Shown: positions 13,574 to 19,284 of the stretch, piece after piece | How positions within the stretch are numbered: the first letter of the stretch is position 1 | How the letters are laid out: the number at the start of each line of letters is the position of its first letter | From: Methanobacteriota archaeon | GTDB taxonomy: Archaea > Hydrothermarchaeota > Hydrothermarchaeia > Hydrothermarchaeales > BMS3B | Reading direction: 5' to 3' | Assembly (NCBI GenBank): GCA_003229935.1 | Contig: QIGD01000007.1 | Coordinates: 1-19,284, forward strand | DNA length: 19,284 bases | The notes under the pieces: generated by a model | What the model was told of the DNA's origin: nothing | Database searches by the model: none | Seen by the model: the letters and a program-made list of their open reading frames with translations, nothing else | Position numbers and translations under genes: made by a program

Positions 13574-14578
13574 CTACCTCAGCAATAGCATAGCATCGCC
13601 AAAACTGTAAAATCTGTATCTCTGCTTTATAGCCTCTTCATAAGCCCTGAAAATTCTATCCTTTCCTGCAAAGGCGCACACAAGCATGAGAAGAGTGGAT
13701 TTTGGAAGATGGAGATTTGTAATCATACCAGTATACTCCAGTTTAAACTTATAGCTAGGGTAGATAAAGATATCAGTATATGAACTTTGGGGGATAACCC
13801 TTCCTTCTCTTGTAGCACTTTCAAGCGCTCTTATAGAGGTTGTACCCACAGCAACCACTCCTCTTTCCTCTTCCAGAGCAAGATTTATCTTTTCAGCCTC
13901 GCCTGCTTCAATTGTGAAGAACTCACTGTGCATTTTATGTTTTTCAATTTGTTTAACCTTCACAGGCATAAAGGTTCCAGGGCCGACATGAAGAGTAATC
14001 TCAGCAATCTCCACGCTTTTATTTTTTAGCTTTTTCAGAAGCTTTTCAGAGAAGTGGAAGCCTGCAGTTGGTGCAGCCACACTACCTTCATATTTTGAGT
14101 AGATTGTCTGGTACATTTCAGTGTCTTCAAGCTTTGTTTTTATGTAAGGCGGAGTTGGAATCTCACCTATACTCTCAATTATACTTCTCAGTTCACTTCC
14201 AGCATTAAAGCTCAGAATAGCCATCTCGTTATGTCTTTCCAGAACTCTTGCTTTAAGATTACCATCAAAAAAAAGCTCAGTGCCTGCACCAGCTTTTCCT
14301 CTGAGAAGGCATTCCCAGTCAGTGGCAAGCTCTCTGATTAAAAGAACCTCAATCTTACCACCTGTGCTCTTTCTTCCTCTCAATCTTGCAGGAATTACTC
14401 TTGAATTGTTCACAACCAGCACATCACCTTTATTCATGTAATTCTCGAGGTCTCTGAAGTGTTTATGGATAACATTTCTACCATCAAGCACCATCAATCT
14501 GGAGGTATCTCTTTCCTCAAGAGGCCTCTGGGCAATCAAATTCTCTGGTAGATGGTAGTCAAAGTCATCAACAAGCAT
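13574..14578 (-). CDS. queA: S-adenosylmethionine:tRNA ribosyltransferase-isomerase (QueA)
   Basis: A 334-residue enzyme that builds the cyclopentene part of queuosine: it transfers and rearranges ribose from S-adenosylmethionine onto preQ1 in tRNA to give epoxyqueuosine. Diagnostic motifs run the full length: LIAQRPLEERDTSRLMV (14-30), NNSRVIPARLRGRK (57-70), GSVAAPTAGFHFS (165-177), LHVGPGTFMPV (196-206), VGTTSIRALES (244-254), NLHLPKSTLLMLV (288-300) and YRFYSFGDAMLL (321-332). No domain is missing. QueA is a bacterial pathway enzyme and is not expected in an archaeon, where arcTGT and an amidotransferase or equivalent make archaeosine. It heads the operon with tgt, and its TAG stop lies four bases before the tgt start. 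Confidence 0.95.
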   Translation of the reverse strand: MLVDDFDYHLPENLIAQRPLEERDTSRLMVLDGRNVIHKHFRDLENYMNKGDVLVVNNSRVIPARLRGRKSTGGKIEVLLIRELATDWECLLRGKAGAGTELFFDGNLKARVLERHNEMAILSFNAGSELRSIIESIGEIPTPPYIKTKLEDTEMYQTIYSKYEGSVAAPTAGFHFSEKLLKKLKNKSVEIAEITLHVGPGTFMPVKVKQIEKHKMHSEFFTIEAGEAEKINLALEEERGVVAVGTTSIRALESATREGRVIPQSSYTDIFIYPSYKFKLEYTGMITNLHLPKSTLLMLVCAFAGKDRIFRAYEEAIKQRYRFYSFGDAMLLLR

Positions 14579-14613
14579 GCTTCTTAAGAAAGAGATAACT
14601 TAAAAAAAACTTC

Positions 14614-14622
14614 CATATATTT
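14614..14622 (-). promoter_or_regulatory. TATA box for queA-tgt
   Basis: On the minus strand the sequence reads AATATATGG, centred about 40 bases before the queA ATG at 14578. This predicts a start near 14592 and a leader of about 14 bases. A run of eight T residues follows in the promoter-to-leader stretch (14601-14608 on the minus strand). The region to the RPA start is shared with the opposite promoter. Confidence 0.4.
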
Positions 14623-14647
14623 CACTTTTCCGATGCTCTGTTAAACT

Positions 14648-14683
14648 TTTTAAACTAGTAATACTATATATATAAGTGAGGTG
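14648..14683 (+). promoter_or_regulatory. Promoter and ribosome binding site for RPA-radA
   Basis: TATA-like motifs are TTTTTAAAC near 14647-14655 and the stronger CTATATATATAAG at 14664-14676. A GAGGTG ribosome binding site at 14678-14683 lies five bases before TTG 14689, which decides that start over GTG 14683, whose first base is the last base of the site. The stronger TATA motif is too close to that site to place it in the mRNA, so either the upstream motif is used or the transcript is leaderless. Confidence 0.4.
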
Positions 14684-14688
14684 TGAAG

Positions 14689-15996
14689 TTGACTGAAGCT
14701 GATATTAAACAATTAATAAAAATCATCAATGAGGAGAGTGGCGTAAGTGAAGCAGAAATAGAGGAGAAGATAAATGCAAAGATAGAAGAACTCGGTGGTC
14801 TTATAGGTGAGATGGGTGCTGCTTATCTTATTGCCAAAGAGCTTGGTGTAACTCTGCAATCTGCCACTCCAGATGCACAGAGCAGTCTGAAAATTGAGAG
14901 TATATTCTCAGGTATGAAGAATGTTGATATCACAGGAAAGGTGATGCAAATTTTCAATATCAGGGAATTTAAAAAGAAGGACGGAGGAAAAGGAAAGTTG
15001 GGAAGTGTTGTTATTGGAGATGATACTGGAAAGATAAGGGTTATATTCTGGGATGGTGATGTTCAGAAGCTTGAAGAGCTTGAAGAAGGAGATATTCTGA
15101 GAATCAAAGGAGCCTACTCAAAAGAGAATCTGAATAGCGAACCTGAGCTCCATATAGGTATGAGAACAAGAATAATAATAAACCCGAAGGGGGTGAATCC
15201 AGAGGATTTCCCGGATATTGAGGACAGGAGTATGAAGATATCCCAACTCAGCCATGGTATGCAGGGTGTGGATATAATATGTAAGGTTCTCAGAATTTTT
15301 GGACTCAGAGAGTTTGAAAGAAGTGATGGAAACACAGGAAGGGTGGTTAATCTGCTTGTAAGTGATGAAACCGGAGTGGCAAGAGTAACGCTGTGGGATG
15401 AGAATACTGACATTGTAGATAGGATTAAGGAAGGGGATATTCTTGAAGTAACAAGGGGATATGTGAAGGTTAGGAATGATATGGCTGATGTGAATTTGGG
15501 AAGGTACAGCACCGTAAATATAAATCCTTCTGGCATTAATCTCGACAATGCTATTGAAAGTTCCTATAGTGCTGCTACAAAAAAGTCCCTCGCTGAGGCT
15601 AATGACAGTGAGGTAATAATAGTGAGAGGTGCTCTGGTTGATATCTCTGAAGAACCAAGAATTTTTGACAGGGATTCTGAAAAGGGTGTTGTTATAAATG
15701 CTATAATTGATGATGGCACTGCAAATATGCGTGCTGCCTTCTATGATACTCTTGCAGAAACTCTTCTGGATATACCCACTCAACTTCTTGTAAATGGAGA
15801 TTATCATGAGAAACTGGAAGAGAGAAGGAAGAAGCTACTTGGAAAGGAAGTGGTTGTAATTGCAAAGGTTAAGACGAGTAATTTCACAGGCAAACTTGAA
15901 CTTGTAGCCAGAGACCTGAACCTCAATCCTGACCCCAGAGAGGAGGTAAAAATATTGCTTGAAAAAGCCAGAAGAGGTGAGAATTGTGGAACTTGA
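14689..15996 (+). CDS. Single-stranded DNA-binding replication protein A (archaeal RPA, three OB folds)
   Basis: About 435 residues. It coats single-stranded DNA in replication, repair and recombination. An N-terminal helical segment, SGVSEAEIEEKINAKIEELG (near 19-38), is characteristic of euryarchaeal RPA. OB folds lie at about 70-168 (VDITGKVMQIFNIREFKKKDG), 182-283 (VDIICKVLRIFGLREFERSDG) and 302-415 (VIIVRGALVDISEEPRIF, then FTGKLELVARDL). The first two share strongly similar starts, an internal duplication. I see no C-terminal zinc finger, unlike some archaeal RPAs. The start is TTG 14689 behind GAGGTG; GTG 14683 is the alternative and adds two residues. The 3' end overlaps radA, so the single-strand binder and the recombinase are made from one message. 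Confidence 0.92.
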   Translation: MTEADIKQLIKIINEESGVSEAEIEEKINAKIEELGGLIGEMGAAYLIAKELGVTLQSATPDAQSSLKIESIFSGMKNVDITGKVMQIFNIREFKKKDGGKGKLGSVVIGDDTGKIRVIFWDGDVQKLEELEEGDILRIKGAYSKENLNSEPELHIGMRTRIIINPKGVNPEDFPDIEDRSMKISQLSHGMQGVDIICKVLRIFGLREFERSDGNTGRVVNLLVSDETGVARVTLWDENTDIVDRIKEGDILEVTRGYVKVRNDMADVNLGRYSTVNINPSGINLDNAIESSYSAATKKSLAEANDSEVIIVRGALVDISEEPRIFDRDSEKGVVINAIIDDGTANMRAAFYDTLAETLLDIPTQLLVNGDYHEKLEERRKKLLGKEVVVIAKVKTSNFTGKLELVARDLNLNPDPREEVKILLEKARRGENCGT

Positions 15997-16915
15997 AGAA
16001 TTACCTGGTGTTGGTGATGTAACGGCTGAAAAGCTGAGAGATTCTGGATATAAAGGTATAGAGTCAATTGCCATAGCTGCTCCTGCAGAAATCAAAGAGG
16101 CAACAGGTATAGGAGAAAGCTCAGCCATTAAGATTATAAATGCTGCTAGGGATTCGCTTCAGATGGGTTTTATGACCGGACTGGAGGTTCTTGAGAAGAG
16201 AAAGGCTCTTAAGAAGATAACCACAGGCAGCAATGCATTAAATGAGCTTCTTGGTGGTGGAATTGAGACCCAGGCAATAACTGAAGTATTTGGTGAATTT
16301 GGATGTGGAAAGACCCAGATATGTCATCAGCTTGCTGTAAGTGTCCAGCTTCCTGTTGATAAGGGTGGTCTGGAAAAGACAGTATTCTACCTTGACACAG
16401 AAAATACATTCAGGCCTGAGAGGATAATACAGATGGCAGAGGATCTTGATTTAGACACGGAAAAGATTCTTGAGAATATAGTTGTGGCAAGAGCATATAA
16501 CAGTGACCATCAGATGCTTCTTGCAGAGAAGGCTGAAGAAATAATAAAGGAGAAGGACATAGGTTTGATAGTGGTTGACTCCCTGACCTCTCACTTCAGA
16601 AGCGACTATGCTGGAAGAGGTATGCTGAGTGATAGACAGCAGAAGCTCAACAGGCATATGCACACTCTCCAGAGGATAAGTGATATTCACAATCTGACAG
16701 TAATTGTCACAAATCAGGTTATGTCAAGGCCTGATTTCTTCTTCGGTGACCCCACCACACCTATAGGCGGGCATATTGTTGGTCACTGCTCCACCTTCAG
16801 AGTATATCTTAGAAAGTCAAAAGGAGGGAAGAGAGTAGCAAGGCTGATTGATTCACCAAATCTGCCTGAAGGGGAAGCAATATTCACAGTGTTAAAAGAG
16901 GGTATAAGGGATTGA
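15986..16915 (+). CDS. radA: DNA repair and recombination protein RadA
   Basis: The archaeal RecA/Rad51-family recombinase, which forms ATP-dependent filaments on single-stranded DNA and drives strand exchange. With GTG 15986 as start it has 309 residues. An N-terminal helix-hairpin-helix region (LPGVGDVTAEKL at 6-17, TGIGESSAIKI near 40-50) precedes the ATPase core. Walker A is GEFGCGKT (103-110), Walker B LIVVDS ends at about D198, and NQVMSRPD and PIGGHIVGH mark the DNA-binding loop region. The GTG start is favoured by GAGGTGA at 15974-15980, five bases upstream, and by the family N terminus (ELEELPGVG). TTG 15959 would add nine residues. It overlaps the RPA stop by 11 bases, giving tight coupling of a recombinase with its single-strand-binding partner. 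Confidence 0.96.
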   Translation: MELEELPGVGDVTAEKLRDSGYKGIESIAIAAPAEIKEATGIGESSAIKIINAARDSLQMGFMTGLEVLEKRKALKKITTGSNALNELLGGGIETQAITEVFGEFGCGKTQICHQLAVSVQLPVDKGGLEKTVFYLDTENTFRPERIIQMAEDLDLDTEKILENIVVARAYNSDHQMLLAEKAEEIIKEKDIGLIVVDSLTSHFRSDYAGRGMLSDRQQKLNRHMHTLQRISDIHNLTVIVTNQVMSRPDFFFGDPTTPIGGHIVGHCSTFRVYLRKSKGGKRVARLIDSPNLPEGEAIFTVLKEGIRD

Positions 16916-16945
16916 GTTATTATAAATCCCTTAAATATCTCCCAT

Positions 16946-16956
16946 CTTTATTTTTG
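16946..16956 (+). terminator. T-rich candidate terminator for RPA-radA
   Basis: CTTTATTTTTG lies about 30 bases after the radA stop, in the 59-bp gap before the convergent ABC ATPase gene. Short T-runs without a hairpin are the usual archaeal termination signal. The motif is weak, and evidence is only position and composition. Confidence 0.3.
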
Positions 16957-16974
16957 TGATAAACAGCAGGTGAA

Positions 16975-17652
16975 TTACTGATTTCTTGCTGGTTTTCTGT
17001 CGGGAGAGGATAAAGGTTCAGTGTCTTCCTGTTCTATTATTCCATCCATGATTTTAATTCTACGTTTTGCCCTCGCACCAAACTCCCTGTCATGGGTGAC
17101 TACCACCAGTGTCTTACCTCCTGAATTGAGTTCTTCAAGCATCTCCATTGTCACTTTTCCTGAAACAGAGTCCATATCTCCAGTTGGTTCATCTGCAAGA
17201 ATAATTTCAGGGTTATTTGCAAGGGCTCTGGCTATGCTGACCATCTGCATCTCACCGCCAGATAGCTCACCAGGCCGATGATAAATCCCACTACCCAGGC
17301 CAACACGTTCCAGAAGTTTTTTGGCACGCCTCGTCCTCATGGTCTTATTTACCCCAGCAAACCATAGAGGAAGCTCAACATTTTCAAGAGCAGTCAGTCT
17401 TTGAAGGAGATGGAACTGCTGAAATACAAAGCCTATTTTCTTCCTCCTAAGAAGAGCAAGCCTGTTACTTTTAAGCCTTGAGACATCAATCCCATCTATC
17501 AATATTTTTCCTGAGGAAGGTTTATCCAGTGCCCCCATAAGATGAAGGAGTGTGCTTTTTCCAGAGCCGGAAGGCCCCATTATTGACACATAGTCTCCAC
17601 TGTTAATTGTCAGGTTCACACCTCTCAGGGCTTTTACTTTGATTTTACCCAT
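16975..17652 (-). CDS. LolD/MacB-type ABC transporter ATP-binding protein, N terminus disturbed
   Basis: From ATG 17652 it has 225 residues: Walker A GPSGSGKST (26-34), Q-loop FVFQQF near 75-80, signature LSGGE (130-134), Walker B IILADEPTG near 150-158 and H187. The signature is followed by MQM instead of the usual QQR. Family similarity extends upstream in frame to about 17697 (LEEIIKLEEVKKTY), which holds the first strand and the adenine-stacking tyrosine. No ATG, GTG or TTG lies in that frame after the preceding TAG at 17710-17712. The ATG at 17702 is out of frame by a CTCT where CT would restore MLEEIIKLEEV. The real start may be a rare ATT or ATA codon, or the gene may be frameshifted. 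Such ATPases pair with FtsX-like permeases; none is present here. It is downstream of, and on the same strand as, the COG1361 gene. Confidence 0.85.
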   Translation of the reverse strand: MGKIKVKALRGVNLTINSGDYVSIMGPSGSGKSTLLHLMGALDKPSSGKILIDGIDVSRLKSNRLALLRRKKIGFVFQQFHLLQRLTALENVELPLWFAGVNKTMRTRRAKKLLERVGLGSGIYHRPGELSGGEMQMVSIARALANNPEIILADEPTGDMDSVSGKVTMEMLEELNSGGKTLVVVTHDREFGARAKRRIKIMDGIIEQEDTEPLSSPDRKPARNQ

Positions 17653-17709
17653 AAGGTAGGTTTTTTTTACCTCTTCAAGCTTTATAATCTCCTCCAGAGC
17701 ATAAACCCC

Positions 17710-18927
17710 CTAAATCTCTTCTTCTGTTGTTTTTCTTCTGCGCCTCCAGAGGAAAATGGCACCAATAACAGCCACTATGATAATAATCAGGTATAGCTTT
17801 GATGTACTTCTCTGCCCAGATGAGACATTTAAATATACTTCCTTGCTCACTTCGCCAATTCTGCCTGTTTCATCCTTGTAGATTATCTTCATTGGAACAT
17901 TTATATTACCTTCATGCGCAGAAGGTTCAACTTGCAGGTCAAAAATAGCAGTCGAAGTGTCGTCTTGCTTAAGATTTCCTAGATAAGATGTCAACTCGCC
18001 TCTAATTGAACTTTTAGGGGATATATCTACTTTAACAGCTGTGGCATCCTGTTTACCTACGTTCTGAATCTGAATGGATAGGGTAAAACTCTCTCCTGGA
18101 TATAGGTTCTTAGGTGAGGTGTCCAACCCTGCAATTTCCATATCGATTTTCCCTCTCTGTGATATAAAAATATCAAATGGAAGCTTAACCTGTCTCTTAA
18201 CAGAGTTTTCTTCTGTATAATTCAGTATAGCATAAGCTATGTGGTTACCTGTGGATATATTACTTGAGGATTTTAAATTGAAAATAGCCTGGGTTTTACC
18301 ATTTCTATCAACAGTGCCCAGCTCTACATTCTTCTGCCCGGAAATCCCCTGCGGGAATTCAAGGTTCAGCTTAACACTTTTTGCATTTCCTGTGCCAGAG
18401 TTTTCCAGATTTAGATAAAGTGTGAAATCTTCATCCTGATAAACTCTTGAAGGAGAAGTATTGAGGCCGCCAATATTTATTTCTGATGTGCCAGCTATTT
18501 TAACCCCGAAGGATACTATATCCTTCAGGCTCTGCTGCTCTGGATTTCTGTAGAGAAGTTCGACAGGGATAAGATAGTTGCCAAAGGCAGCATTCTTTGA
18601 TACAGTGACAGGTAGGCTCAAAGTTACCTCTCTGCCCTGCAGTATGCTGCCAAAATATGTTGTGGGAAAACCTTTTTCAACCTTATTTGAAACAAAAATT
18701 TTCTGGGGTCCTATAGGCATGAGAGGACTTTTTGCATAAGGGTCAAAAATCGCCCTGAAGTTTGTGGCATAGTCAGAGCCAAAATTCTTTATGGTAATAT
18801 TCATCAATGTAGTTTCACCAGGTTCAAGGTTTACAGGTTTTACCTGGACTATATAGAAATTCACTGCTGCCTGAGCAGCAGGGAGAGATATTAGTAGGAG
18901 TAGTGAGAAGAGAAAGTATTTCTTCAT
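17710..18927 (-). CDS. Secreted, membrane-anchored COG1361/CARDB-like repeat protein
   Basis: A surface protein with a signal peptide, about three immunoglobulin-like repeats and a C-terminal anchor. From ATG 18927 the N terminus is MKKYFLFSLLLLISLPAAQA, a clear signal sequence. ATG 18945 would add six residues before it. Repeats begin with similar strings: VKPVNLEPGETTLMNITIKN, then GLNTSPSRVYQDEDFTLYLN, then GLDTSPKNLYPGESFTLSIQ, each about 110 residues. The C terminus is one membrane helix (LYLIIIIVAVIGAIFLW) followed by RRRRK, so most of the chain is outside the cell. COG1361-type proteins often accompany ABC ATPase/permease sets in archaea, and here the ATPase gene follows after a few bases. 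It may be an extracytoplasmic partner of a transporter or part of the cell envelope. The stop is TAG. Confidence 0.85.
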   Translation of the reverse strand: MKKYFLFSLLLLISLPAAQAAVNFYIVQVKPVNLEPGETTLMNITIKNFGSDYATNFRAIFDPYAKSPLMPIGPQKIFVSNKVEKGFPTTYFGSILQGREVTLSLPVTVSKNAAFGNYLIPVELLYRNPEQQSLKDIVSFGVKIAGTSEINIGGLNTSPSRVYQDEDFTLYLNLENSGTGNAKSVKLNLEFPQGISGQKNVELGTVDRNGKTQAIFNLKSSSNISTGNHIAYAILNYTEENSVKRQVKLPFDIFISQRGKIDMEIAGLDTSPKNLYPGESFTLSIQIQNVGKQDATAVKVDISPKSSIRGELTSYLGNLKQDDTSTAIFDLQVEPSAHEGNINVPMKIIYKDETGRIGEVSKEVYLNVSSGQRSTSKLYLIIIIVAVIGAIFLWRRRRKTTEEEI

Positions 18928-18947
18928 AATTATAGTTTTCATCATAA

Positions 18948-18960
18948 CTTATATATATTT
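18948..18960 (-). promoter_or_regulatory. TATA box for the COG1361-ABC operon
   Basis: The minus strand reads AAATATATATAAG, preceded by CGATAA-like bases that could be a BRE. Its centre is about 27 bases before ATG 18927, so that ATG would be the first codon of a leaderless mRNA. ATG 18945 and 18942 lie only about 10 bases from the box and would not be transcribed. This decides the start in favour of the canonical signal peptide. Confidence 0.55.
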
Positions 18961-19017
18961 TATCGGTATGCCACAGAAACTGCCATATAAAAAGATAGTG
19001 CATCAAGCAGTAAAGTT

Positions 19018-19060
19018 TTTATGACAGACATAGCAGAAAACCAACGACTTTAGTCGTTGG
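19018..19060 (+). repeat. IS200/IS605-end-like hairpin unit, right copy
   Basis: TTTATGACAGACATAGCAG and AAAA lead into the perfect hairpin CCAACGAC-TTTA-GTCGTTGG (19041-19060). The unit is the inverted copy of 12305-12347 with one difference. Here the stem is fully paired, so this copy is probably closer to the active form. Sequence right after the hairpin (ATGAATGCGATAA) differs from that after the left copy. It lies about 157 bases before the TnpB start at 19217 and could be the left end of that element, or a leftover right end of another. Confidence 0.75.
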
Positions 19061-19167
19061 ATGAATGCGATAATATAACTAAATATATATAATTAAATAT
19101 CTCTAACTAATTGTAAATTGTATAATCAATCTTAAATTTTAATATAATGATAAAAACGAACACAAAG

Positions 19168-19175
19168 TTTATATA
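19168..19175 (+). promoter_or_regulatory. TATA box for the right-edge TnpB
   Basis: TTTATATA is centred near 19172 and predicts initiation at about 19197-19199. It leaves a leader of about 18 bases with the AAAGGAGGTG ribosome binding site before ATG 19217. The same geometry would also allow a leaderless start at the in-frame ATG 19199. Confidence 0.45.
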
Positions 19176-19216
19176 CTTCTAAAAACAATGATTATATTAT
19201 GAATAAAGGAGGTGTA

Positions 19217-19284
19217 ATGTTAAAGAGTTACAAATATCGTTTGTATCCAAACAAAGAGCAGAAAGAGAGATTAGTAGAGACTCT
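19217..19284 (+). CDS. tnpB: TnpB (IS200/IS605 OrfB), N-terminal part only; continues past the window
   Basis: The visible protein begins MLKSYKYRLYPNKEQKERLV, the classical TnpB N terminus (a KxYKxRLYPNxEQ-type motif). It is open to the window edge. A strong ribosome binding site AAAGGAGGTG at 19206-19215 fits ATG 19217, although ATG 19199 is in frame and would add six residues. The family is an RNA-guided nuclease encoded by IS200/IS605 elements. Whether this copy is intact cannot be seen here. It covers a different part of the protein from the left-edge remnant, so the two cannot be compared. Confidence 0.85.
   Translation, partial: MLKSYKYRLYPNKEQKERLVET

Larger units (their letters stand above)
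18961..19216. other. AT-rich gap between the COG1361 operon and the right-edge TnpB
   Basis: It contains the COG1361 promoter edge, the right copy of the hairpin repeat (19018-19060), and then about 130 bases of very AT-rich DNA (19061-19200) with no open frame. The end of the gap holds the TnpB TATA box TTTATATA (19168-19175) and ribosome binding site AAAGGAGGTG (19206-19215). This AT-rich stretch may be the left end of the IS605-type element that carries the TnpB gene. Confidence 0.5.

Noticed and set aside
12305..19060. A 6.7-kb composite transposon bounded by the inverted repeats
   Set aside because: The contents are ordinary chromosomal genes in several operons. IS200/IS605 elements do not mobilise DNA through long-range inverted ends, and no tnpA is present. 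Two independent small insertions explain it better.
1..19284. CRISPR array
   Set aside because: No regularly spaced direct repeats are visible. The only notable repeats are the two inverted hairpin units, the IS481 ends and the paired ATPase units.

Overview
The window looks like a piece of an archaeal, probably euryarchaeal, chromosome. The RadA recombinase with an N-terminal helix-hairpin-helix, the three-OB-fold archaeal replication protein A, the archaeal-type phosphoglycerate kinase (GGGH motif), the zinc-knuckle nicotinate phosphoribosyltransferase, the FlaI/CpaF-like ATPase and TATA-box promoters all fit this. Base composition is moderately AT-rich. I cannot name the lineage with confidence from sequence alone.

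Left edge (1-1700) is an insertion-sequence graveyard. It holds a TnpB (IS200/IS605) remnant with one nonsense codon and one frameshift, followed by an IS481-like element (about 669-1696) whose transposase has an in-frame UAG and a 5-bp tandem duplication that shifts frame. From 1774 to 4709 there are two MinD/ParA-type ATPase genes that converge and overlap at their 3' ends. The first is coupled to a 64-residue membrane protein. The second is coupled to pgk. Both MinD proteins end in an amphipathic tail like the bacterial MinD membrane-targeting sequence.

The centre (4808-10292) is a three-gene type IV filament/secretion operon. It encodes a 1129-residue protein with two complete FlaI/CpaF ATPase units in tandem, then two T2SSF/TadC-like membrane platform proteins. 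No pilin and no prepilin peptidase are in the window. Next comes a divergent NAD pair (10289-12282): nicotinate phosphoribosyltransferase and NadX aspartate dehydrogenase.

From 12283 to 14578 there is a repeat-bearing gap and then a queA-tgt operon. Both products look like bacterial queuosine enzymes rather than archaeal archaeosine enzymes, and the Tgt carries substitutions at two normally invariant base-pocket residues. Divergent from it is an RPA-radA operon (14689-16915) for DNA recombination and repair. The right part (16975-18927) is an operon of a secreted, membrane-anchored COG1361/CARDB-like protein and a LolD-type ABC ATPase. The ATPase lacks a canonical in-frame start at its expected N terminus, apparently because of a CT duplication just after an ATG. 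The window closes with a second TnpB start (19217 onward).

A 43-bp IS605-end-like hairpin unit occurs twice in opposite orientation (12305-12347 and 19018-19060; 42/43 identical), bracketing 6.7 kb of otherwise ordinary genes. The most interesting items are the tandem ATPase with its two platforms, the paired MinDs with membrane tails, and the bacterial-type queA-tgt pair with its unusual Tgt pocket.
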